Source: Anaerococcus sp. mt242 (GTDB lineage Bacteria > Bacillota > Clostridia > Tissierellales > Peptoniphilaceae). From it: a DNA stretch of 41,789 bases. The notes under the pieces are model-generated. The model ran no database searches, was not told the DNA's origin, and saw only the letters and a program-made list of their open reading frames with translations. The stretch lies in assembly GCF_016798225.1 (NCBI RefSeq), contig NZ_JAEUYX010000012.1, positions 1 through 41,789 of the forward strand, in the 5' to 3' direction. This document shows positions 33,550 through 40,439 of the stretch, one piece after another. Numbering within the stretch: the stretch's first letter is position 1; the number at the start of each line of letters is the position of its first letter. The position numbers and the translations under genes are program-made.

Positions 33550-34380
33550 ATGAGAAATGATATTAATAACAAACTCATCTCATATGCCAAAGCTAATGAT
33601 GCAATTGAATCGATGTTTTGCATCAAAGATGAAAACTACGATTCGTTTTACAAGGTTTATACAATTGTAAATGACATTATAATTGGAAAGCTTGAAGAAG
33701 AATTAGTGGGCCTATTTGATGATGTTGTACTAGTAAATAGAATAAAAGAAGAGTTTACAATCGATAAATCTAAGGTACCTTTTACAAGTATAAATATTTA
33801 CAAAAAAGACAATACTAAAATTACTGAAAGCATTATTTCTAGTGATTATGCAGATGTTTTTGTAAAAAAATTGCCTAAGGAAATTCAGTTTATCTACAAC
33901 AAACCAGGTGTTGATAGACTAGATATTAATGATAATTTTAGGTACGAATCTCCAAAAGAATATGAATTTACATCAACAATCAGAAATTTCTTTGCAAATG
34001 CTATTGAAGTTTCACTATATATAACAGAAAAAGATGAAATTGCGGCAAGCCTTAAAATGGAAGAATTAAGAAGCTACTTATTAGCAATGATTGATTTTTA
34101 TGTAAAAGAAAAATATGCTTATACAATGGATAAAGGATATGACGGGCAAAAGCTTAAAAGTACTTTAGATATCGACACAAAAGAAAATTTCCTTTTTACC
34201 TATCATCATGAAGACTTGATGGATATATATAATTCACTCTTTAAGGCCTGTGTCCTATTTAGAAGACTTGCTATGAATATGTGTAATGTTTTAGGTTATG
34301 CTTATCCAAAAGAAATAGATGTAGAAAGCCTTAAGATTTTAAGAAGTAATTATAAAAAACTTGAGTCATTCTTAAGTTAG
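33550..34380 (+). CDS. divergent ANT(6)/AadE-like protein, catalytic motif lost
   Basis: The C-terminal two thirds of this 276-residue protein follow the streptomycin adenylyltransferase (AadE/ANT(6)) pattern: IRNFFANAIEVSLYI, MEELRSYLLAMIDFYV, then LFKACVLFRRLAMNMCNVLGYAYP. The N-terminal nucleotidyltransferase block expected as GSRxN followed by an Asp pair is replaced by IESMFCIKDENYDSFYK, so nucleotide transfer to an aminoglycoside is doubtful. It is translationally coupled to the Nudix gene and the carboxypeptidase. It may be a domesticated pseudoenzyme, so no resistance should be inferred. Confidence 0.6.
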   Translation: MRNDINNKLISYAKANDAIESMFCIKDENYDSFYKVYTIVNDIIIGKLEEELVGLFDDVVLVNRIKEEFTIDKSKVPFTSINIYKKDNTKITESIISSDYADVFVKKLPKEIQFIYNKPGVDRLDINDNFRYESPKEYEFTSTIRNFFANAIEVSLYITEKDEIAASLKMEELRSYLLAMIDFYVKEKYAYTMDKGYDGQKLKSTLDIDTKENFLFTYHHEDLMDIYNSLFKACVLFRRLAMNMCNVLGYAYPKEIDVESLKILRSNYKKLESFLS

Positions 34381-34388
34381 GGGTATCT

Positions 34389-35597
34389 ATGAAAAATAAA
34401 AAAATCATATCTTTACTTTTATCATTAATCTTAATTCTAGCGCCAATGCCAGCTCTTGCAGCTAATCAAAATAAGATTGTTGGTCTAGATGATAATGTAA
34501 CAAGCTACATTATAGGTAATGAAAAAACAGGAGATATATATTACGAAAAAAATGCTGATGAGTCTTTGCCAATGGCTTCCCTTAGTAAATTAATGACCTA
34601 TCTACTAACTAAAGAAGCAATTGATGAAGGGAAAATAAGCCCAGATCAAGAGGTTACAGTTAGTAAAGAAGCAGCCAAATATAATAGCTGGGAATATTCT
34701 GCCCTAGGCCTTGAAGAAGGAGAGACTTTTACAGTAAAAGAGCTTTTAGAAGGTTTAATTGTGGCTTCTGGAAATGATTGTGCCTATCAACTTGCAGTGA
34801 CAGTAGAGGATTCTGAGACAGAATTTGCACGAAATATGACAATGAAAGCTTCAGAACTTGGCTTAAACAGTCAAATTTATTACAATGCAAGTGGAGTAGA
34901 AACAGAAAATGGTCAGGAAAATTCATCTTCTGCCAGAGACTTATTTTTACTAACTAAGCACATCATTGAAAAGTATCCTGAAATATTAGAATATGGGAGT
35001 GTACGCGAAATAACAGATCCAAGACGCAACATAAATGTAGAATCAACAGTACCATTAATAGGAGAAATACCAGGAGTAGATGGACTTAAAACTGGAACAA
35101 CTGATCAAGCTGGTGCTTGTTTAATATCTACAGCTGATATGAAAAAAATCGATGATAAAGATGATTTTAGAACTATCGGTGTAGTGATGGGAGCTGATCA
35201 AAAAGACACTAGAAATAGTGTAATGAGCGATTTGATTTATTATGTAAGCCGATATTACAATCTAGAAAGTGTACTAGATGAAAACGTAGCAGTAGAATCT
35301 ATAAAAACAAACACTGTAAGTCAAGGTTATGTCGATGTTTTCCCAAGTGAAAATGTAAACATAATCTTAAAAGATGGAGAAAAAGCTGCCATTAAATATG
35401 ATATAAAAGATAAAATTAAGGCACCAATTAAGGCAGGAGAAGTTCTCGGTGAAGCTTATGTAAGCTATGAAGACGAAGAATACAAAGTGCCTTTGGTAGC
35501 AAAAAGTGATTTTAAAGAAGCATCTATGTTTTCAAGAATTATGAGATCTAGTGAAGATGCAGCTGACTTTTTGTTGAAGGTGTTGATTGCTAGATAG
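34389..35597 (+). CDS. D-alanyl-D-alanine carboxypeptidase (DacF/PBP5 family)
   Basis: The 402 residues begin with a cleavable signal peptide (MKNKKIISLLLSLILILAP, then ALAANQ). The penicillin-binding motifs are SxxK in MASLSKLMTY, SxN in VASGNDCAY and KTG in GLKTGTTDQAG. A C-terminal beta domain and an amphipathic end, RIMRSSEDAADFLLKVL, would hold it at the membrane. It trims stem pentapeptides in peptidoglycan. GGGGTATCT before the ATG provides a weak ribosome site, eight bases after the upstream stop. Confidence 0.93.
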   Translation: MKNKKIISLLLSLILILAPMPALAANQNKIVGLDDNVTSYIIGNEKTGDIYYEKNADESLPMASLSKLMTYLLTKEAIDEGKISPDQEVTVSKEAAKYNSWEYSALGLEEGETFTVKELLEGLIVASGNDCAYQLAVTVEDSETEFARNMTMKASELGLNSQIYYNASGVETENGQENSSSARDLFLLTKHIIEKYPEILEYGSVREITDPRRNINVESTVPLIGEIPGVDGLKTGTTDQAGACLISTADMKKIDDKDDFRTIGVVMGADQKDTRNSVMSDLIYYVSRYYNLESVLDENVAVESIKTNTVSQGYVDVFPSENVNIILKDGEKAAIKYDIKDKIKAPIKAGEVLGEAYVSYEDEEYKVPLVAKSDFKEASMFSRIMRSSEDAADFLLKVLIAR

Positions 35598-35627
35598 TAA
35601 GACAAGGCTGTCCGCCTTTTAGAGGAC

Positions 35628-35799
35628 CCGTGCTACAGCACGGAATACCGCAAGCCCTTTTAGGGCTGAGGACTGTAGATTGATATTAAATTTAGTTCGG
35701 AACTTCGTTCCGACTGCTCATGTGGCGCAGGGCCTTTGTCCTCGAGCCTTGCTCTGCGGTTATTTCGCGCTATGGCGCGACTCCTCCCTAAGCCGGAGG
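35628..35799. repeat. run of short GC-rich hairpins before tRNA-Arg
   Basis: Consecutive palindromes are CCGTGC/GCACGG (35628-35643), AGCCC/GGGCT (35653-35667), CGGAAC/GTTCCG (35698-35712), AGGGC/GTCCT, GAGC/GCTC, TCGCGC/GCGCGA (35765-35780) and CCTCC/GGAGG (35783-35799). The stretch is much richer in GC than its surroundings and has no open frame. It may be a tRNA leader processing region or a repeat element. Confidence 0.55.
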
Positions 35800-35804
35800 G
35801 GCTT

Positions 35805-35881
35805 GTTCTAGTAGCTCAGCTGGATAGAGCACCGCCCTCCTAAGGCGGGTGTCGGAGGTTCGAATCCTCTCTGGAACACCA
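35805..35881 (+). tRNA. tRNA-Arg(CCT), prophage integration site
   Basis: This is a full cloverleaf. Acceptor GTTCTAG (35805-35811) pairs with CTGGAAC (35871-35877, one G-T pair), D-arm AGCTCAGCTGG, anticodon stem CCGCC/GGCGG with loop CTCCTAA (anticodon CCT), and T-arm GGTTCGAATCC. The discriminator A is followed by encoded CCA. It reads AGG codons. A phage integrase gene begins directly downstream. Confidence 0.95.
35840..35881. other. probable attL core in 3' half of tRNA-Arg
   Basis: Tyrosine integrases commonly use the anticodon-to-CCA half of a tRNA as the crossover site. The integrase at 35968 points toward this tRNA, and phage-type genes follow it without a break. The matching attR would lie beyond the window. 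Exact core limits cannot be fixed here. Confidence 0.5.
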
Positions 35882-35886
35882 TTAAT

Positions 35887-35923
35887 ACCGTTAGAATATT
35901 GAAATTCCAACGGTTTATATTTT
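35887..35923. terminator. terminator between tRNA-Arg and integrase
   Basis: ACCGTTAGAAT pairs with ATTCCAACGGT (one mismatch) across a short loop, followed by TTATATTTT. Confidence 0.7.
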
Positions 35924-35926
35924 GTC

Positions 35927-35947
35927 TGTGGGTAATATGTGGGTAAT
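35927..35947. repeat. TGTGGGTAAT direct repeats, candidate integrase arm sites
   Basis: TGTGGGTAAT occurs at 35927-35936 and 35938-35947, an 11-bp period, between the tRNA and the integrase stop. Short direct repeats near the attachment site are typical arm-type binding sites of tyrosine integrases. Confidence 0.45.
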
Positions 35948-35967
35948 CTTACATATTATCCGCTTTT

Positions 35968-37053
35968 TTATTGTATTTTTTGTAACTCTTCATAAATAAA
36001 TTCATCTAGGTCTTGGATATAAGAATTTGCTGTAATATTAAAATCGGTGTGGCCCATTAATTTTTGTAAGGCTTTATTATCTACTCCACTGTTGTGGGCT
36101 ATGGTGGCAAAGGTGTACCTACATGTATATGGTATTTTTCTTTCTATGCCTGCATCTTTTAGTGCTGGATAGTAGATGTCATCATAAAATCTTTTATCAT
36201 GTTTTAGTGCTTTACCTTTATATTCTAAAATATATCCTGACTGACTTTCTATAGTTAGATCCATTAGCAAGTTTCTTATTTTGGGATGGATAAATATTTT
36301 CCTGTTTTGTCCTGCTTCTGTTTTTATTCCAAAGTTTGATATGGTATTGGTATCAAAGTCTATATTTGACCTTTCTAATTCTCTGTATTCTCCTGGTCTC
36401 ATGCCTGTAAATATCATTATAAGTACGTGTCTTATATTTGGTACTTTGTCTATTTGATCTATCATTTGGTTAATTTCATCTTTTGTAAAGATTGTTTTTT
36501 GTCTTTTTGTACCTACCGCTGCACCTCCTAATGTTAGGGTAGGGGCTAGATTGGTCACTTGGATATTGTTTCTTATGGCTGTAGTATAGATTTTGTTTAC
36601 TACAAATTTTAGGTATTTGAGGGTGCCTTTGCTATATTCTTGATGCCTATATTCTCCATTTATCGTTTTGTAGTAGCCTTCTTCATCCATTTGGTCGATG
36701 ATTTCTTGCAGGTCGGTGTAGGTTATTTCTGTGATATTTAGGCTATGGATAGGCTCAAATTTTTCATAGGCCGAGTCATATCTGATTTTTGTTTTGTGGG
36801 TTAGGTCTCTAAAGGCTTTGGTTTGCTTTGTTTTTTGGTATAAAGCTTCAAAGGTTTCGGTTTTTGCTGGGTCTTGATAATTAATTAGGGCGTCCATTGC
36901 CTCATTGTAGGTCTTGTAAAATCCTATGTCTTTACGGCCTTTCTTTGCTGGTAGTCTTGCTCGATATTGGTTTAATCGTGTTTTGCCTTGGGGTGTCTTT
37001 TTTACTCGCTCGATAGATCCAGTTCCGTTGGGTAGCTTTCTTCTTTTTGCCAT
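35968..37053 (-). CDS. int: prophage tyrosine-type site-specific integrase
   Basis: The 361 residues contain an N-terminal AP2-like arm-binding domain (about 1-60), a SAM-like core-binding domain (about 65-165) and a catalytic domain. Catalytic residues seen are Arg219 (TGMRPGEY), a Lys near 244, Arg312 (PYTCRYTFAT), His335 (LMGHTDF) and nucleophile Tyr345 (NSYIQ). The usual HxxR His is Tyr309, as in some phage integrases. It lies next to tRNA-Arg(CCT) and drives integration and, with an excisionase, excision. AAGGAGG precedes the ATG. Confidence 0.93.
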   Translation of the reverse strand: MAKRRKLPNGTGSIERVKKTPQGKTRLNQYRARLPAKKGRKDIGFYKTYNEAMDALINYQDPAKTETFEALYQKTKQTKAFRDLTHKTKIRYDSAYEKFEPIHSLNITEITYTDLQEIIDQMDEEGYYKTINGEYRHQEYSKGTLKYLKFVVNKIYTTAIRNNIQVTNLAPTLTLGGAAVGTKRQKTIFTKDEINQMIDQIDKVPNIRHVLIMIFTGMRPGEYRELERSNIDFDTNTISNFGIKTEAGQNRKIFIHPKIRNLLMDLTIESQSGYILEYKGKALKHDKRFYDDIYYPALKDAGIERKIPYTCRYTFATIAHNSGVDNKALQKLMGHTDFNITANSYIQDLDEFIYEELQKIQ

Positions 37054-37075
37054 ATTGTCCTCCTTGTTGTATAAT
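37047..37075 (+). promoter_or_regulatory. plus-strand promoter at the 5' end of int
   Basis: TTGCCA (37047-37052), 17 bases, then TATAAT (37070-37075) point away from int. Transcription would start near 37082 and meet an intrinsic terminator at 37138-37168. Confidence 0.55.
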
Positions 37076-37081
37076 TCTATT

Positions 37082-37168
37082 AAGAGGCACTAAATGATAT
37101 AAGAAGTCGGTTAATGTCTTTTAAAAAGTATAATTTAGCACGGGTTTTACAGGTTCCCGTGCTTTTTT
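37082..37168 (+). ncRNA. candidate small RNA antisense to the int leader
   Basis: The interval is bounded by a consensus-like promoter (37047-37075) and a strong terminator: GCACGGG (37138-37144) with CCCGTGC (37156-37162) and six Ts. The roughly 87-nt transcript contains no credible open frame (ATG ATA TAA only). It is antisense to any mRNA reading from the lipoprotein gene into int. It could govern integrase expression. Evidence is from sequence only. Confidence 0.45.
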
Positions 37169-37173
37169 ATTTG

Positions 37174-37542
37174 TTATTGTATTGGTACTTCTTCAGCATT
37201 CTCCATGCTTGATGTGGTAAAGATTAAGTCAGGTCCTAATTCAAATTCAACATCTTTCCATATAGTGCTGCCATCATAGTATATTCCCTTACCTTCGTTA
37301 TTTGTGTTTGACTCGTTATAGATTATTACATCATAGTCTGAGCTTTGGTCTTTTACAATTTCGTACCATTCTCTGATGTACTCATCTGTTACTTTAGCTT
37401 CATCTTCTCTTGTTACTGTCATGGTGCCGATTGTTTCTGTACCGGATCCATTTTTTATATCATTTTTTTCTGGCTTTATTGAGTTTCCTCCGCAAGATGT
37501 TAATGTTAGTGATAAAGCTAATGTTAATAGTATTTTTTTCAT
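37174..37542 (-). CDS. prophage lipoprotein co-transcribed with the repressor
   Basis: The 122-residue protein has a lipoprotein signal peptide, MKKILLTLALSLTLTSCG, with lipobox LTSC, so Cys17 would be lipidated. The exported part is acidic, with no recognised domain. Its start overlaps the repressor's stop by four bases, so it is expressed in the lysogen. Lysogeny-module lipoproteins in this place (for example Ltp of streptococcal phage TP-J34) block superinfecting phage DNA entry. That role is inferred from position and type only. Confidence 0.8.
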   Translation of the reverse strand: MKKILLTLALSLTLTSCGGNSIKPEKNDIKNGSGTETIGTMTVTREDEAKVTDEYIREWYEIVKDQSSDYDVIIYNESNTNNEGKGIYYDGSTIWKDVEFELGPDLIFTTSSMENAEEVPIQ

Positions 37543-38141
37543 ATTTTTCTCCTTATTTCTTTTACTCTGCCTAAGATTTTTATAGGCTCATCATCTGAGC
37601 CATATGTAGTTGGGGGATATGAGGGGTTTATTGGTTGTAGAGTTATTGTTCCATCGTCATTTTTTATCACAGTCTTTAGTGTTGCATCATAGCCGTTTAC
37701 ATATACAACACAATCCTCGCCATTTTCACACTGCGGAGTGACTTCTACTATTATAGTGTCTCCTTTAAGATATTTAGGGTACATGGAGTCTCCATCTACT
37801 ATGAGGCCTATGTAGTCTTTGGATAGTTGATAATCTTTTAGGGATAATTCTTCGGTGTCTTCTATATCTTCTATTGCCTCTATAGGGATGCCTGCTGGGA
37901 CACGACCATAGACGTTGATAGTTATGTAATTTTTGATTTTGGAGTCAGATTTACGGCTATTAAGCTCATCAAGTGATACGCCAAATAAATCGGCTAAAAT
38001 AAGTTGTGTTTCTATATCAGGCTCTGAGTAGCCGGTCTCATAGTTAGAAACCGTTGTTTTGCCTACGTGAAGTTTATCTGCCAATTCTTTTTGAGTCCAG
38101 TTATTTTCATTCCTAAACTTTCTAATATTTTTACTAATCAT
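37539..38141 (-). CDS. CI-like phage repressor (XRE HTH plus S24 peptidase domain)
   Basis: The 200-residue repressor has an N-terminal XRE helix-turn-helix (WTQKELADKLHVGKTTVSNYETG, about 15-37). The self-cleavage site Ala83-Gly84 lies in VPAGIP, Ser119 in DGDSMYP, and the general-base Lys156 in ATLKTV. It is therefore LexA-like: activated RecA would trigger autocleavage and induction. It is divergent from the early lytic genes, with operator palindromes in between. GGAG precedes the ATG. Confidence 0.93.
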   Translation of the reverse strand: MISKNIRKFRNENNWTQKELADKLHVGKTTVSNYETGYSEPDIETQLILADLFGVSLDELNSRKSDSKIKNYITINVYGRVPAGIPIEAIEDIEDTEELSLKDYQLSKDYIGLIVDGDSMYPKYLKGDTIIVEVTPQCENGEDCVVYVNGYDATLKTVIKNDDGTITLQPINPSYPPTTYGSDDEPIKILGRVKEIRRKI

Positions 38142-38160
38142 ACATTCTCCTTGTTCAAAT

Positions 38161-38184
38161 ATTATGAACTACTAAGTTCATAAT
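38161..38184. promoter_or_regulatory. repressor-side operator palindrome
   Basis: ATTATGAACT (38161-38170) and AGTTCATAAT (38175-38184) are perfect inverted arms, just upstream of the repressor gene. A further ATGAACTTA half-site lies near 38203. Confidence 0.7.
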
Positions 38185-38246
38185 ACTATAATATCCAAAT
38201 AAAATGAACTTAATCCAAAAATATTGTACTAATAAATTATTTTTAC

Positions 38247-38275
38247 TTGACAGTCCAAATTACTTGGACTATAAT
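38247..38275 (+). promoter_or_regulatory. early lytic promoter with AGTCCAA/TTGGACT operator
   Basis: Consensus TTGACA (38247-38252), 17 bases, TATAAT (38270-38275). The spacer holds a perfect palindrome, AGTCCAA (38252-38258) N5 TTGGACT (38264-38270). TCCAA half-sites also occur near 38194 and 38213. A repressor bound here would exclude RNA polymerase. Confidence 0.8.
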
Positions 38276-38297
38276 ATACTTAGGAAGGGAGGAAATG

Positions 38298-38474
38298 ATG
38301 GAAATTGAAGATGAAAATAAAGTAAAAATACATTTGAATTTTAATTTTTATGATAAGTGGACTCCAGAAGAAATGCATAAAGCATTAGAAGAATATAAGG
38401 AGTATGCAGAAGCATTCGCTAAAAAAAATGATTGTGTGGTTGAAGTCCACATAAATTTAGACGCTTACAAATAG
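38298..38474 (+). CDS. small uncharacterised prophage early protein
   Basis: This 58-residue acidic protein is the first gene from the early promoter. GGGAGG precedes ATG 38298 by five bases; an ATG three bases earlier is too close. It has a beta strand (VKIHLNFNFYDKW), a helix rich in Glu/Lys/Ala and a final strand (CVVEVHINLDAYK). The family is not recognised. A GAGGGC/GCCCTC hairpin follows directly. Confidence 0.65.
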   Translation: MEIEDENKVKIHLNFNFYDKWTPEEMHKALEEYKEYAEAFAKKNDCVVEVHINLDAYK

Positions 38475-38496
38475 AGAGGGCCAGAAGCCCTCAATC

Positions 38497-38688
38497 TTAT
38501 AAACCTAATTCACGTTTATCAATGGATCTCAATCTTTCGCCGTCTGGGTATTTAAGTTGATTATAAGCTTGTTTTAATGAATTTGAGTGTTCTAAGTATT
38601 TTTCAACTAATTCCATGTCGGTAAGTTTAGATAAATCTTCATCTTTTAAACGTAGGTAAATAAGGGTGTTTAAATCAGATGTATTCAT
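38497..38688 (-). CDS. small uncharacterised prophage protein
   Basis: This 63-residue helical protein is on the strand opposite its neighbours. AAGGAGG stands before ATG 38688 with good spacing. A predicted helix covers LSKLTDMELVEKYLEHSNSL. No family is recognised. It is convergent with the gene ending at 38474. Confidence 0.6.
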   Translation of the reverse strand: MNTSDLNTLIYLRLKDEDLSKLTDMELVEKYLEHSNSLKQAYNQLKYPDGERLRSIDKRELGL

Positions 38689-38762
38689 AATACTATCCTC
38701 CTTTCTTTACATTGTAAGACAATTATAACACTTATAGGGGTTGTCATATAAATACTTATTAT

Positions 38763-38858
38763 TTGTATGAGAATGGTGGATTAGAGTTGCCAGTTAGTAA
38801 AGCTAAGCTTTTAGCTAAAGAGCTTAAAATTGATTGGTGGTTGATTTATGAAGAGTAG
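38763..38858 (+). pseudogene. C-terminal fragment of a Cro/XRE-type regulator
   Basis: The frame reads ENGGLELPVSKAKLLAKEL and then KIDWWLIYEE before a stop at 38858. This is the shape of the last helix and tail of small phage XRE regulators (LPVSKAKxLAKxL followed by WWxLYEE). No start or helix-turn-helix precedes it, so it is a remnant, directly upstream of an intact XRE gene at 38862. Confidence 0.5.
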
Positions 38859-38861
38859 GGG

Positions 38862-39101
38862 GTGATTATTATAACTAATAATAGATTGAAGGAAGAGAGA
38901 TTGAAGCATAACTATACGTATGAAGATATGGCTACACTACTAGGATATAGTAGCAAAAGTACTTATATGTATATTGAAAAAGGAGTCACAAAACCGCGAC
39001 TTGAAATTATGAATTCAATAGCTGACATATTTCATAAGCCAGTACAATATTTTTTTGACCTAAAAGTCCAAGAATATGGAACAGAAAATAAATATATTTA
39101 G
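38862..39101 (+). CDS. XRE-family (Cro-like) transcriptional regulator
   Basis: This 79-residue protein is almost entirely one helix-turn-helix domain: RLKEERLKHNYTYEDMATLL, GYSSKSTYMYIEKGVTKP, then a dimer-type tail IADIFHKPVQYFF. It starts at GTG 38862; the ribosome site is ambiguous (AAGAG six bases before, AGGGGG overlapping). It is likely the Cro-type counterpart of the repressor at 37539. Confidence 0.8.
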   Translation: MIIITNNRLKEERLKHNYTYEDMATLLGYSSKSTYMYIEKGVTKPRLEIMNSIADIFHKPVQYFFDLKVQEYGTENKYI

Positions 39102-39133
39102 AATAAATCCAAGAAAAATGAATAGGAGTAATT

Positions 39134-39937
39134 ATGAATCAATTAAAAATTTTTGAGAACAATGAATTTGAAATAAGAACAACAACTATAAGCAACGAAC
39201 CATACTTCGCTTTGAATGATATTTGTAAGATTTTAGAAATAAATAATCCTAGTCAAGCTAAGACAAGACTTAATAAAGACGGGGTCATTAGTAATGAGGT
39301 AGGGGTGATAACTGGAAAAAAATCAGACGGTACAAATGCTGTACAAAATGTAAAAATGAATTTTATCAATGAGTCCAACCTATACAAACTAGCTTTCCAA
39401 AGTAGAAAACCTCAAGCTGAAAGATTTACAGATTGGGTTACAAGTGAAGTCCTACCAGCAATCAGAAAGCATGGAGTATACATGTCTGATGAAGTCATAG
39501 AGAAAACTTTATCTGATCCGGACTATCTAATAATGCTAGCGACAAACTTAAAAGAAGAAAGAGCAAAAAGAGCATTGGCTGAGGCTGAGAATGAAAGAAA
39601 CAAACCAAAGGTACTATTTGCTGACACAGTATCTGCTTCAAGTAGGTCTTGCTTAATGGGTGAACTTGCTAAGATGATTAGTCAAGAAGCAATAAGACAA
39701 GGCAAAATTGATGGAAAGATAGGACAAAACAAACTATTTGCTTGGATGAGAGATAACGGATACTTATGTAAGTCTGGCGAGAGAAAAAATCAACCACTGC
39801 AACAGTATGTTGAGCAAGGCTTATTTGAAATGAAGAAAGGGTCTTATGTGGATAGTAGGGGTGCTAATGTATTGACAACCACTACAAAGGTTACTGGCAA
39901 GGGTCAGATTTACTTTATTAATAAATTTTTAGGATAG
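39134..39937 (+). CDS. phage antirepressor (BRO-N plus KilA-C/ANT domains)
   Basis: This 267-residue protein's N-terminal BRO domain shows NEPYFALNDICKILEINNPSQ, VKMNFINESNLYKLAFQSRK and AERFTDWVTSEVLPAIRKHG. A coiled linker rich in Glu/Ala/Lys (about 130-155) follows. The C-terminal ANT/KilAC domain shows IGQNKLFAWMRDNGYL and RKNQPLQQYVEQGLFEMKKG. Such proteins relieve repressor action during induction. AGGAG precedes the ATG. Confidence 0.92.
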   Translation: MNQLKIFENNEFEIRTTTISNEPYFALNDICKILEINNPSQAKTRLNKDGVISNEVGVITGKKSDGTNAVQNVKMNFINESNLYKLAFQSRKPQAERFTDWVTSEVLPAIRKHGVYMSDEVIEKTLSDPDYLIMLATNLKEERAKRALAEAENERNKPKVLFADTVSASSRSCLMGELAKMISQEAIRQGKIDGKIGQNKLFAWMRDNGYLCKSGERKNQPLQQYVEQGLFEMKKGSYVDSRGANVLTTTTKVTGKGQIYFINKFLG

Positions 39938-39945
39938 GTGAAATT

Positions 39946-40197
39946 ATGAAATTAGAAGATATAAAACAGTTTTTAGAGTTTAGACAAAAATTTACTAAAA
40001 GAGAATGGCACGAGATTAATGAGGCTGTAAGACTACAAGAAAATAAAAGAGCCGACCAAATTGTGTTGGACGACTCTGATATTAGGAAAGTCATGGTAAC
40101 TATTTCTCAAAATAATCTTCTTAATCTTACTGCCGAAGAAAGAATATCAATTATGGAAGATATAGCTAATGACCTTGGTGTTTGGGACAAATATTAA
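39946..40197 (+). CDS. uncharacterised prophage protein
   Basis: This 83-residue protein starts eight bases after the antirepressor stop, with a weak GGTGA ribosome site. It is mostly helical and charged, with KRADQIVLDDSDIRKVM in the middle. No family is recognised. Its last four bases overlap the convergent gene at 40194. Confidence 0.65.
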   Translation: MKLEDIKQFLEFRQKFTKREWHEINEAVRLQENKRADQIVLDDSDIRKVMVTISQNNLLNLTAEERISIMEDIANDLGVWDKY

Positions 40198-40382
40198 TCT
40201 TTGAATAGATTATCAAACTTTTCAATGTTTGGATAGTTTTTCTTTATAGAATTTAAAACAGATTTAAAAAGCTTGGCATCTTCTTTTGTTACTTCAGTCT
40301 TGCCGTTGCTGTATTCTGCAAGCAAAAGTAATAAAGATGTGGCTTGGCGCTCTGTCAATTCTATATTGACTTTTTTAGACAT
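40194..40382 (-). CDS. small uncharacterised prophage protein (minus strand)
   Basis: The 62-residue protein has a very strong ribosome site, AAGGAGGTGAT, before ATG 40382. It reads IELTERQATSLLLLLAEY and then a Lys-rich helical tail. The family is unknown. As a reverse-oriented gene inside an early lytic operon, it may act in lysogeny or as an antisense to the gene it overlaps. Confidence 0.65.
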   Translation of the reverse strand: MSKKVNIELTERQATSLLLLLAEYSNGKTEVTKEDAKLFKSVLNSIKKNYPNIEKFDNLFKD

Positions 40383-40439
40383 TATATCACCTCCTTAAGG
40401 TGATTGTACTCAATATTAAAAAGGAGGATGGGGTGACCA

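Noticed and set aside
33550-34380. Aminoglycoside resistance gene call
   Set aside because: The nucleotidyltransferase motif needed for drug modification is not visible, so only a family-like label is used.
35628-35799. CRISPR array
   Set aside because: The palindromes differ in sequence and spacing and there is no repeated unit with spacers.
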